NCBI RefSeq assembly: GCF_009766005.1
Contig: NZ_LMUK01000029.1
Coordinates: 1 to 64,000 of the forward strand
Reading direction: 5' to 3'
Length of the DNA: 64,000 bases
From: Bradyrhizobium sp. S69
Lineage (GTDB): Bacteria > Pseudomonadota > Alphaproteobacteria > Rhizobiales > Xanthobacteraceae
Under the pieces are notes generated by a model. It had not been told where the DNA came from, did not search any database, and saw only the letters and a program-made list of their open reading frames with translations. Shown here in pieces: positions 43,586 to 53,923 of the stretch. A program made the position numbers and the translations under genes. Numbering within the stretch: the stretch's first letter is position 1; every line of letters begins with the position of its first letter.

Positions 43586-43852
43586 ATGAATGTCAGATTG
43601 AATGAATCGTTGGCACCGGCGCAGCGCGCTTGTCTGGTGTGGACGTTCGGTTGTCTTTTCGGATTGTTCGCAACCAACTCGGCCTTGGCCTAACTCGCAA
43701 CACCCGAACAGAAGAGGGCCTGCACGCCCGACGTCTACCGGCTCTGTGCCGGTGAAATTCCAAACGTGAAGGCGATCACGGCCTGCCTGCGGCGGCAGAA
43801 AGCCAACCTCAGCGAGGGCTGCCGCGCGGTATTCGACCAGCGAGGGGAATAG
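43586..43852 (+). pseudogene. exported small Cys-rich protein gene interrupted by one nonsense codon
   Basis: A frame of 88 codons is intact except for TAA at 43691-43693 (codon 36). Before it is a signal peptide ending TNSALA. After it comes ATPEQKRACTPDVYRLCAGE, then IPNVKAITACLRRQKANLSE and a final TAG at 43850-43852. The second part has the C-x6-C ... C ... C pattern of a small secreted family common in Bradyrhizobium relatives. An AGGGAAG site precedes the ATG. A single C-to-T change from CAA (Gln) would explain the stop. It is either a recent pseudogene or a sequencing error. Confidence 0.7.
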
Positions 43853-43927
43853 ACCAGACGTCGCCGGCCGAATGGCCGAGGGCGGCGGGACGCCGAACTC
43901 AAAACGCTAAATAGGAATTAGGAGTTT

Positions 43928-44002
43928 TGGCTCCCCGGGCTGGATTCGAACCAGCGACCATTCGATTAACAGTCGAATGCTCTACCGCTGAGCTACCGAG
44001 GA
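43928..44002 (-). tRNA. tRNA-Asn(GUU)
   Basis: A 75-base cloverleaf lies on the minus strand with encoded CCA. The acceptor TCCTCGG pairs with CCGGGGA (one G-T), the T-arm is GCTGG-TTCGAAT-CCAGC, and the anticodon arm is TTCGA-CTGTTAA-TCGAA. The anticodon GTT reads asparagine codons. Confidence 0.95.
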
Positions 44003-44325
44003 ACATGGCGAAACGATCGTTCGCGAGCGGCTGCGTATAACAAAGCCTCTCGGGCTTGCAAAGGACCAAATCGCCGGATTTTCGAAGCCGTCGAAGTCAG
44101 GCCGGAAGTGGGTGTGAGCTGCTGATTTAAAGGCATTTTTCACGGGGAACGCGCTGGCGCCAGCCGTGCCGCCGGCGCCTCGCAAGGCGGCCCCAAGGTG
44201 ACTTCGAGGGGATTTTGAGGCCGGTCTGCGGCCCCTGAGCGCGCTCCGCGCCGCCAATTGACCGTTAAATCGACTCATTGGCCCATCACCCTTGCTCACG
44301 CCGGATTCGCCAAGGAGCTGCAGCG
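44003..44325. other. intergenic region after tRNA-Asn
   Basis: About 320 bases without a gene that I would support. It should contain the tRNA-Asn promoter (leftward) and the promoter of the small gene at 44326. An AAGGAG ribosome-binding site is at 44312-44317. Confidence 0.4.
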
Positions 44326-44505
44326 ATGTCAGACATCCAGACCGATCTCATGAAGGCCGCGCCGTCGATCGTCCCCCGTGACATTCCCGTGATGAGCGAC
44401 GATGAGTGCCTGGCCCGGCTGGCTCGGGCGGTTACCACGCAGGAATCCGACGATCTGGATGAACTGGCGCGGCTGATCGGGCGCCTCGCCGTCACCATCG
44501 AATAA
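44326..44505 (+). CDS. 59-aa hypothetical protein
   Basis: The product starts MSDIQTDLMKAAPSIVPRDI and continues with an acidic helical part (DDECLARLARAVTTQESDDL) and a C-terminal helix. It is soluble with no signal. An AAGGAG site lies 8 bases before ATG 44326; a frame starting earlier has no such site. No family is recognised. It is followed by the Pcm-like gene at about 200 bases and could share its transcript. Confidence 0.6.
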   Translation: MSDIQTDLMKAAPSIVPRDIPVMSDDECLARLARAVTTQESDDLDELARLIGRLAVTIE

Positions 44506-44707
44506 CTCCCAAGGTTGGACCAAGGTTAGACCCGGGATAGTGCATGCTCGCGCGGGCGGGGCGGGGCGGGGCGGAGCGCGGCTTCGGCTGTCCAACGCGA
44601 TGTTGCGTTTTGGCGAGCCTTGTACCAAAGATGCCGCAAAATCCCGAGCTTCTCGCTCCGCTTGGGCATCTCCCGCGGCAAGGTCCGCGCTATCCTGGGG
44701 TCCATCC

Positions 44708-45373
44708 ATGTCCGGTTTTTCGACCGCGCGCCAGAATATGGTCGATTGTCAGGTGCGTCCGAGCGACGTCACGGACGTCCCGATTATCGATGCGATGCTC
44801 GACGTGCCGCGCGAGGCTTTCGTTCCGCAAAATCAGCGCGCGCTGGCCTATCTCGACCTCGATCTCGATGTCAGCGACGGGGCTTCCGTCAAGCGCTTCC
44901 TGATCAAGCCCGCGGTTCTGGCGCGGATGCTGCAAGCGGCCGAGATCAAGGCCACCGACACGGTTTTGGTGGTAGGCAGCGCCACCGGATATGCCGCGGC
45001 GGTGGTCGCGAAAATCGCCGGGCAGGTGACCGCGACCGAGAGCGATTCGTCGCTGGCGGCGAAAGCCGGGACGGCTCTGGCCGGGCTTGGGCTTGGCGCT
45101 GTGACGGTTCGGGTCGCCGCCGCGGCCGACGGAGACCAGGCCGCCGCGCCCTATGACGTGATCGTGCTCAATGGCGCCACCGAAATCATTCCCGAAGGCC
45201 TGTTTCGGCAATTGAAGCCAGGCGGCCGGCTGGTTGGGGTCTTTGCCACGACGTTGCCGCCGCGCGCGACCATCGTGACCCACTCCCACGACGATTTCGG
45301 GCATCGGGCGCTTTTTGACGCCGTTGCGCCGGTGTTGCCCGGCCTGGAGCGGATTCCGGCCTTCGTTTTCTAG
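44708..45373 (+). CDS. protein-L-isoaspartate O-methyltransferase family protein
   Basis: This 221-aa protein has the Pcm/PIMT fold. It starts SGFSTARQNMVDCQVRPSDV, as is usual for the alphaproteobacterial branch encoded before tolC. The SAM motif I is changed: VLVVGSATGYAAAV instead of the usual (E/D)xGxGxGY. The GY pair and a following TESD acidic residue are kept. Enzymes of this branch may methylate isoaspartate or something else. It sits in a conserved block with tolC, popZ and valS. The family is clear; true PIMT activity is doubtful because of the motif. Confidence 0.85.
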   Translation: MSGFSTARQNMVDCQVRPSDVTDVPIIDAMLDVPREAFVPQNQRALAYLDLDLDVSDGASVKRFLIKPAVLARMLQAAEIKATDTVLVVGSATGYAAAVVAKIAGQVTATESDSSLAAKAGTALAGLGLGAVTVRVAAAADGDQAAAPYDVIVLNGATEIIPEGLFRQLKPGGRLVGVFATTLPPRATIVTHSHDDFGHRALFDAVAPVLPGLERIPAFVF

Positions 45374-45571
45374 CCGTTTTTGCTTTCCGGCGGCTGTTAA
45401 AATCCCGTTCTGAATCAGAAGTGTGGCCGGATTGCCCCACGTGAAGAGTTTCCACCGGCTTTTGATGACAGGAGGTTCCGTCTCGCTTCCCTGCGTCCTA
45501 TGTTGGTGACTCAGGATGAGGCGACGCCGGTTCCACTTCGAGCCGGCCAATAGCAATGAACGGATTATCGA

Positions 45572-46969
45572 ATGCGTGGGGTGAAGGACTTTACCGGAGC
45601 TGCGGCTGCGGTCCTTCTGATGGCGCTCGTGGGCCCTGCGCCCGCGCTCGCCGATACCATCGAGGCGGCGCTGGTTCGCGCCTATCAGGGCAATCCACAA
45701 CTCAACGCGCAGCGCGCGCAGGTGCGGTCGACCGACGAGAACGTGCCGCAGGCTCTCTCCGGCTATCGCCCGAAGGTCGCGATCACGGCCAGCGCCGGCT
45801 ACCAATATCTCGACAGTCTTTCCACACAAGGCGCTACGCCTAATACATTCGAAGATCACGGCGCAAACGCGCCGCGCTCCGCCGGCATCACGGCCACCCA
45901 GACGCTGTACAACGGCAATCAAACCGCCAACAAGACTCGTGCCGCGGAGAGCCAGGTTTCCGGCGCGCGCGAAGCTTTGCGTGTGCTTGAGCAGGGCGTG
46001 CTGCTCAATGCGGCCACCATCTACATGGACTATCTGCGCGACGCCGCCATCGTCGAGGTTCAGAAAAGCAATACCCGCGTGCTGGAGCAGACGCTCAAGC
46101 AGACGCAGGATCGCTTCAATGTCGGCGAAGTGACGCGTACCGACGTGGCCCAGTCGGAGGCGCAATTGGCCGCCGGCCGGACACAGCAGTTGCAGGCGGA
46201 ATCCAACCTCACGACCACGCGCTCGAACTTCCGGCGCATCATCGGCAACGAGCCGGAGGCGCTCGCGCCCGGTTCGCCGGTCGACCGCTTCCTGCCGGCA
46301 ACGCTGCCGTCGGCCGTCGAGCTCAGCCTGACGGATAATCCGAACGTGACCGCCGCGATGTTCGGCATCGACGTCAACTTCCTGCAGGTCAAGGTGAACG
46401 AGGGCGCGCTGCTGCCCACGCTCACGGCGCAGGTAGCGGTTCAGCAATCCTACGAACAGCTGCTGACGACCTACCGGTCGTTCGGCGCCTCGGCGATCGC
46501 CCAGCTTACGATTCCGGTCTATCAGGGCGGTGCTGAATATTCGCTGATCCGCCAGTCCAAGGAAAACCTGGCGCAGCAGCGTCTCGTCCTCGAGCAGACC
46601 CGAGACCAGACCCGTGCCAACACCGTCACGGCGTGGGGGCAATTGGTGGCCGGCAAGGCCCAGGTGGCGTCCGCGCAATCGCAGGTGACCGCGTCCGAAA
46701 TCGCGCTCAACGGCGTGCGCGAGGAAGCCAAGGCCGGACAGCGAACCACGCTCGACGTGCTCAACGCCCAACAGGCGCTGGTCAACGCCCGCGTCGCGCT
46801 CGTCACCGCGCAGCATGACCGCGTGGTCGCGTCCTACTCGGTCTTGAACGCAGTCGGACGGCTATCGCCGATCGTGCTCAAGCTGCCGACCACGACATAC
46901 GACCCGAGCGTGCATTACCAGCAGGTCCGCGACAGCTGGGCCGGCGTTCGTACGCCCGACGGCCGCTAA
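45572..46969 (+). CDS. tolC: TolC-family outer-membrane channel
   Basis: This 465-aa protein has a Sec signal peptide (ending ALADTIEAAL). The OEP fold has two related halves, with NVGEVTRTDVAQSEAQLAAG in the first and AGQRTTLDVLNAQQALVNAR in the second. There is no lipobox. It is the type I secretion and multidrug channel in the outer membrane, distinct from the NodT-type channel of the efflux locus. The conserved gene order with the Pcm-like protein, PopZ and ValS supports orthology with the rhizobial TolC/BepC. Confidence 0.93.
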   Translation: MRGVKDFTGAAAAVLLMALVGPAPALADTIEAALVRAYQGNPQLNAQRAQVRSTDENVPQALSGYRPKVAITASAGYQYLDSLSTQGATPNTFEDHGANAPRSAGITATQTLYNGNQTANKTRAAESQVSGAREALRVLEQGVLLNAATIYMDYLRDAAIVEVQKSNTRVLEQTLKQTQDRFNVGEVTRTDVAQSEAQLAAGRTQQLQAESNLTTTRSNFRRIIGNEPEALAPGSPVDRFLPATLPSAVELSLTDNPNVTAAMFGIDVNFLQVKVNEGALLPTLTAQVAVQQSYEQLLTTYRSFGASAIAQLTIPVYQGGAEYSLIRQSKENLAQQRLVLEQTRDQTRANTVTAWGQLVAGKAQVASAQSQVTASEIALNGVREEAKAGQRTTLDVLNAQQALVNARVALVTAQHDRVVASYSVLNAVGRLSPIVLKLPTTTYDPSVHYQQVRDSWAGVRTPDGR

Positions 46970-47439
46970 GCGGCTGCCGGCCGCAGCCGGCAGCGAAACA
47001 TCGACAGCATCAAGCGCATGATCGGCAAAAGTGGAGTTTCGCTTTTGCTGATGATGCTCGGCTTTATTTCCAGCGCCCACGATTTCAAGAGCGAGCTTGC
47101 TCAAGCGCGAGCTCGAAGCGGCGCCTGGAAAGATCGGACCGCGGCGCGCTCGCATACGTTCCTGCTCGTGTTTTTGCACGCGTTCTTGCAATCGTTTGAG
47201 GCCCTGACATACCGTTCTCAGTGGCAGCAGGGCGATTCGCACCGCATCAGGCAGTTTTGAGTACGACGCTCCGATGTCCAGAGCAGGGGCGTGGTCCTGC
47301 GCCATGACCATGCGGTGGTTGATCTGGGGACAAGTCGGGCGTGTGCGATGAAAATCCAAGCCTGCGTATCCGGAACAGGCAAATCCAGCCGTGCTTGGTG
47401 TAAAATGCAGGTCAAGGCGTTGATGATGTGGAGTCGGAG
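46970..47439. other. intergenic region between tolC and popZ
   Basis: About 470 bases with no gene that I trust. Its left part (about 47015-47056) holds a relic of the GCATGATC-type palindrome found again near 48230 and 48450. An 80-codon frame over it starts inside the repeat and looks spurious. The popZ promoter should be in the right half. Confidence 0.45.
47015..47056. repeat. diverged GCATGATC-type palindrome
   Basis: The sequence CGCATGATCGGCAAAAGTGG, followed by a mirrored TTTTGCTGATGATGC, matches the two clearer elements at 48230-48274 and 48446-48494. The outer arms are imperfect here. It lies downstream of tolC. Confidence 0.5.
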
Positions 47440-48228
47440 ATGAGCCAGCCTGCAAAGGTCCAAGAACCCTCGATGGAGGAGATTTTGGCATCGATCCGGC
47501 GCATCATTGCCGACGATGAAGCCAAGCCACCGGTCGCCGACAAACCTGCCAGCCCGCCCGTCGCGGCCAAGCCTGCCGCGGCAGCGCCCGCCGTCAAGGC
47601 GCCGGTGACGAACGACATTCCGCCCCCGGCCAGTGCCGCGCCGAAGGCCGCCCCTGCGAAGGCCCCACCGCCTGCCGCATCCGCGCCAAAGCCGGTGCCC
47701 GCGCCCGCGGCGACCAACAGCCAGGACGACATCGACGCGATGTTGGCGGGCCTCGATGAAGCGACCTCCGAGGCCGAGATACGGCCACCTCAGCCCGATG
47801 GCGAGGTGTTCGAGCTGACCGACGAGATGGCGTTGCCGGAACCGCCGCCTGCCTTCCATAAGGTCGATCCGCAGGACGACGTCGAATTTAGCGAACCGCC
47901 AAGGCGCGAAGCCCCAAGGCTTGCTGAACCCTCAAGGCTCGCCGAACCCGCTAAGCCGGCCTATCGGCAGCCCGCGTTCGAACCGCCGCCATTTGAGAGC
48001 CCGGCGGCGCCGGTTCAGCAGATCCTGTCGCGTTCGACCGTATCCGCCGTGGAATCCGCCTTTAACAGCCTTGCCAATACCGTGCTGAGCAACAATGCCC
48101 GGACGCTGGAAGACCTGGTCAAGGAAATGCTGCGGCCGATGCTGAAATCCTGGCTCGACGACAATCTGCCGGGACTGGTGGAGCGCATCGTCAAGGCGGA
48201 AATCGAGCGGGTTTCTCGCGGCCGCTAA
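47440..48228 (+). CDS. popZ: polar organizing protein PopZ (DUF2497)
   Basis: This 262-aa protein has the PopZ layout. The short N-terminal helix is PSMEEILASIRRIIADDE, which binds partner proteins. A long Pro/Ala-rich acidic spacer follows, and the conserved C-terminal helices end LKSWLDDNLPGLVERIVKAE. PopZ builds a condensate at the cell pole that anchors the chromosome origin via ParB and recruits cell-cycle kinases. ATG 47440 has GGAG six bases upstream; a GTG four codons earlier is also in frame. The spacer length is typical for Rhizobiales. Confidence 0.9.
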   Translation: MSQPAKVQEPSMEEILASIRRIIADDEAKPPVADKPASPPVAAKPAAAAPAVKAPVTNDIPPPASAAPKAAPAKAPPPAASAPKPVPAPAATNSQDDIDAMLAGLDEATSEAEIRPPQPDGEVFELTDEMALPEPPPAFHKVDPQDDVEFSEPPRREAPRLAEPSRLAEPAKPAYRQPAFEPPPFESPAAPVQQILSRSTVSAVESAFNSLANTVLSNNARTLEDLVKEMLRPMLKSWLDDNLPGLVERIVKAEIERVSRGR

Positions 48229-48229
48229 A

Positions 48230-48274
48230 GCATGATCCGGAAAAGTGGAAACCGGTTTTCCGAAAAGATCATGC
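48230..48274. repeat. GCATGATC palindrome, copy 1
   Basis: The outer arms GCATGATC (48230-48237) and GATCATGC (48267-48274) are perfect. The inside holds CGGAAAA and TTTTCCG, which also pair. It begins two bases after the popZ stop codon, so it may end or stabilise that transcript. Confidence 0.8.
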
Positions 48275-48286
48275 TCAAACAATGGG

Positions 48287-48329
48287 CTACAGCGGGATGA
48301 CGATTCGAAGATAAGTCATCCCGCTGTAG
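48287..48329. repeat. 15-bp inverted repeat between popZ and valS
   Basis: CTACAGCGGGATGAC (48287-48301) and GTCATCCCGCTGTAG (48315-48329) are perfect complements across a 13-base loop. It could be a very small MITE-like element or a strong RNA hairpin. It lies between two copies of the GCATGATC palindrome. Confidence 0.8.
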
Positions 48330-48445
48330 CTCCGGTTTGGCCGTTCCAGCCTTCATTCAGCCACCACAGGGCGCATTATCCGCCCTGCCAAGCCGCCTGT
48401 CGTGTTGACTTGGCGCGCCGTGACGGCTTTTTAGCCCTTTCCCCC

Positions 48446-48494
48446 GAGCATGATCCGGAAAAGTGGGAACCGATTTTCCGAAAAGATCATGCTC
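48446..48494. repeat. GCATGATC palindrome, copy 2
   Basis: The arms GAGCATGATC (48446-48455) and GATCATGCTC (48485-48494) are perfect, with inner CGGAAAA and TTTTCCG. The copy ends 16 bases before the valS start codon, so it would form a hairpin in the valS leader and could affect ribosome access. Confidence 0.8.
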
Positions 48495-48510
48495 AAATGA
48501 TTGCATCGCC

Positions 48511-51378
<2,868 letters not shown>

Positions 51379-51435
51379 TCGGGCGGTGACGCACGCTCGA
51401 ACATGCTGGCGAATGTTTGCGGAAGGAACGACCTG

Positions 51436-52314
51436 ATGGCGCAGGACAACGCGAAGGCCGCCGCGCTTCGAGCCATGCTGGATGTGGGTAAGCCAGCGCT
51501 CGCCATGGCCGCACACAACCCGCTGGCGGCGAAGCTCGCGGCTGCCGCGGGCTTCGACGCGATATGGGGAAGCGGTTTCGAACTGTCGGCATCCTACGCG
51601 GTGCCGGACGCCAATATTCTGCCGATGGGTACGCATCTGGAGATGATGCGCGCGATCGGCGAGGTACAGGATGCTCCTGTTATCGCCGATATCGACACCG
51701 GTTTCGGCAATGCCGTGAATGTCGCCTATGTGGTGCCGCGCTATGTGGCGGCCGGTGTCGCCGCGGTCGTCATGGAGGACAAGACCTTCCCAAAGGACAG
51801 CAGCCTCCGCGCAGGCGGTCGGCAGGAGTTGGTGCCGGTCAGCGAATTCCAGGGCAAGATCTCGGCGGCCAAGGCCGCAGCGAGCGGCGCGCTGGTGGTG
51901 GCGCGCACCGAGGCGCTGATCGCCGGGTTGGGCGAGGAGGAGGCGCTTCGTCGTGGCGGCGCCTATGCGGAGGCGGGCGCGGATGCCGTGTTGATCCACA
52001 GCAAGCAGAAGACGCCAGACGAAATCCTGTCATTCTGCCGGGCCTGGCCCGGGCGTGTGCCGCTGGTGCTGGTGCCCACCAGCTACCCGGAACTCTCGTT
52101 CGCGGATGTTGCGGCCCTTGGCAAGGTCGGGCTGATCATCTGCGGCAACCATGCCATTCGCGCCGCCGTCGCGGCGATGCAAAGCACGTTTCGGCGCATC
52201 CTGGCCGAAGGCGATATCGCCGGGGTGGAAAGCGACATCGCTTCCGTTGCGGAAATATTTGCCCTGCAAGACGATGCGCAGATGCGGCAGTTGGAGAAGA
52301 AATATCTGCGCTGA
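51436..52314 (+). CDS. phosphonopyruvate hydrolase / PEP mutase superfamily
   Basis: This 292-aa TIM-barrel enzyme belongs to the PEP mutase / isocitrate lyase superfamily. The gating loop is EDKTFPKDSS (114-123). IWGSGFELSASYAVPDANIL (43-62) places Asp58 in the active site. IADIDTGFGNA (83-93) binds Mg. The last three features are as I recall them for phosphonopyruvate hydrolase (PphA of Variovorax), not for PEP mutase, which has Asn rather than Ser in the loop. No phosphonopyruvate decarboxylase gene is adjacent, so hydrolysis to pyruvate and phosphate is more likely than phosphonate synthesis. GAAGGA lies nine bases before ATG 51436. Confidence 0.85.
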   Translation: MAQDNAKAAALRAMLDVGKPALAMAAHNPLAAKLAAAAGFDAIWGSGFELSASYAVPDANILPMGTHLEMMRAIGEVQDAPVIADIDTGFGNAVNVAYVVPRYVAAGVAAVVMEDKTFPKDSSLRAGGRQELVPVSEFQGKISAAKAAASGALVVARTEALIAGLGEEEALRRGGAYAEAGADAVLIHSKQKTPDEILSFCRAWPGRVPLVLVPTSYPELSFADVAALGKVGLIICGNHAIRAAVAAMQSTFRRILAEGDIAGVESDIASVAEIFALQDDAQMRQLEKKYLR

Positions 52315-52429
52315 GACGGGGCAGGGGGCTTAAATGTGTGTTGCCTGCCGTAAGGGTGCGGTCTCCCGTCACATCCCTACGGAGATTCTGATTTTCAGAA
52401 ATTATCCTTGACTCTTGACCCAAATCACC

Positions 52430-52880
52430 CGCTTATTCTTCGCATCCCGTCCCGAGAGAGGGGGCGTTGGCCATCGTCACTGACGTTGGGGCGGGGAGCG
52501 GTGGACGCGAGAGCTGCGACTGACGAGCGCGGCCCAAGCGTACGGCAAAGTCGTGTGGTCCTGACGCCCCAGTGGCTGGTGTCAAGTTCGCAAGGAGCTC
52601 ACGCTTCTTGGGGGCGACGGTGACAAACAAGCCAGGTCTCGCCGGGGAGAGCACGATATAAGCTGTAAGGCCATTGCGCAGGGAAGGCCGGAGTGTTTCC
52701 GCTGAACCTGTATGCTCGTGTGCGCTTCTTGCTATGTGCATCTTGGCACGCGAGACCGCGGGTGCAGCGCGCACCCGGTCTTCCCTGCGCCCTCTCTTTT
52801 TTGGGGGCGAATGAATTTGCAGAACTCGGGCGCAGTGTGTCGCGAGAATGCGAAGGTGTGTGTGAGCCTCGTCGTGTTTG
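52430..52880. repeat. dispersed repeat element of about 450 bp
   Basis: This stretch has no believable gene although several frames stay open on both strands. From memory, similar sequence recurs many times in Bradyrhizobium-type genomes. The marks are GGCGTTGGCCATCGTCACTG, CGGCAAAGTCGTGTGGTCCT and GCGGGTGCAGCGCGCACCCG, and each copy tends to be annotated as unrelated small proteins. It has some internal hairpins (GCGGGTGC and GCACCCG near 52760). The boundaries are approximate. Copy number must be checked in the whole genome. Confidence 0.6.
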
Positions 52881-52906
52881 ATGAATCCGAAAAATCCACC
52901 AACGTC

Positions 52907-52928
52907 GTCCCGGCCTCCGCGCCGGGAC
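52907..52928. repeat. REP-like palindrome (GTCCCGGC type)
   Basis: The arms GTCCCGGC (52907-52914) and GCCGGGAC (52921-52928) are perfect across CTCCGC. It matches the element at 88-107 in its arms, with a longer loop. Confidence 0.65.
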
Positions 52929-53026
52929 CCCAGCGTGAGCGCAATTGCGCTCATCGCGGCGGCGAGGACTCGCGTTTTGGCAGTGTTGCATATGCCTTCT
53001 GCACCAATGAACGCCAGGGGTTATGG

Positions 53027-53046
53027 GTCCCCGCCTTCGCGGGGAC
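53027..53046. repeat. REP-like palindrome (GTCCCCGC type)
   Basis: The arms GTCCCCGC (53027-53034) and GCGGGGAC (53039-53046) are perfect around a CTTC loop. Compared with 88-107, two arm bases have changed together so that pairing is kept. Confidence 0.65.
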
Positions 53047-53081
53047 GACGTGGTCATTTGGAGAAACGCCGTGCCCATCAA

Positions 53082-53196
53082 CGTCATTGCGAGGAGCTCT
53101 TGCGACGACCTGTCCGCCGTAGCCGTTTGGCGAAAGCGGAAGCAATCCATCTCTTCCGCGCGGTTCTGGATTGCTTCGCTAACGCTCGCAATGACG
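53082..53196. repeat. 115-bp element with nested inverted repeats
   Basis: The ends CGTCATTGCGAG (53082-53093) and CTCGCAATGACG (53185-53196) are perfect complements. Nested inside are GAAGCAATCCA (53139-53149) and TGGATTGCTTC (53167-53177), also perfect. A half copy of the end lies at 136-147. It has the form of a small non-autonomous mobile element or a REP composite. Confidence 0.7.
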
Positions 53197-53303
53197 ACGC
53201 TGAGGCGTGCGCGGCAGACTCTCAACCGTCATCGTTCGGCTTGGCCGGACGATCCAGTATTCCGAGAGGTCAGTGATGGAAACGACAGGTCGCGGCATAC
53301 TGG

Positions 53304-53326
53304 ATCCCCCGGACGAGCCGGGGGAT
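53304..53326. repeat. short palindrome (GATCCCCCGG type)
   Basis: ATCCCCCGG (53304-53312) pairs with CCGGGGGAT (53318-53326), followed by GACGG. It closes the repeat island just downstream of the RHH gene, which ends at 53354 on the minus strand, and may act as its terminator. Confidence 0.55.
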
Positions 53327-53353
53327 GACGGTTTTGCTGGCGCAACGCTTTGC

Positions 53354-53671
53354 TTATTCCGCCGCCACAAGCCGCGGCGTTCTGTCGTCGAGAAAATCCG
53401 GAATCACAACCGCGGCCTTCGACCGGTAGATCAGGCACGAGCAGCGCAGCAGCGAGGCGAAATTGTGGACTTCGCCGTGGTGGTCGAGCACCTCGCTGTG
53501 CAGGCGGGTCAGGAACTTGGCCAGGCTCATGTCTTCCTTGGCGGCGATTTCTTCCAGCGTATCCCAGAACGACAGTTCCAGCCGGATCGAGGTGCAATGG
53601 CCGTCGATGCGAAGCGATCTGGTCTGCGATTCATAGTCCCGTTGCGGCTGATGCGCGAACAGCTGGCACAT
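53354..53671 (-). CDS. ribbon-helix-helix domain protein
   Basis: This 105-aa protein has a ribbon-helix-helix core. TRSLRIDGHCTSIRLELSFW supplies the DNA-contacting strand and LEEIAAKEDMSLAKFLTRLH the two helices. It matches the RHH_4 type, common as single genes in alphaproteobacteria and thought to be small DNA-binding regulators. A GGGAGGAT site precedes the ATG on the minus strand. No toxin gene is adjacent, so an antitoxin role is not supported. Confidence 0.82.
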   Translation of the reverse strand: MCQLFAHQPQRDYESQTRSLRIDGHCTSIRLELSFWDTLEEIAAKEDMSLAKFLTRLHSEVLDHHGEVHNFASLLRCSCLIYRSKAAVVIPDFLDDRTPRLVAAE

Positions 53672-53923
53672 GGATATCCTCCCGGTCGTTTTTATAGCTT
53701 TTCTAAACGATATACCCGGTCGGCACGCCCCACAATGTTCCCGTCAGGGATCGCGGCCGGACCATCGAACGAGCCGAAACCGCCGTCGTTTCGCCCCCAA
53801 ACAACGAAAGAAGCGCAGGAAAACCGTTGGGTAGCGCGGGGTTTGACGGCCCCGCCCTCCCGTCGTCCGGCAAAAGCGCCTAGATTGACCTTTCATTCCC
53901 TGGACCCGAGTCGCCCAACCCTC

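Noticed and set aside
44556..44575. GGGGC tandem repeats before the Pcm-like gene
   Set aside because: They are only about four units in GC-rich sequence and not clearly functional.
47018..47260. 80-codon plus-strand frame after tolC
   Set aside because: It starts inside a palindromic repeat and its sequence has no family resemblance or good start site.
52433..53225. Several open frames on both strands in the repeat island
   Set aside because: They lie inside dispersed repeats and have no protein-like composition or ribosome-binding sites.
53207..53923. Long N-terminal extension of MutL
   Set aside because: It covers the antisense of the RHH gene and repeats. Standard MutL starts at 53924.
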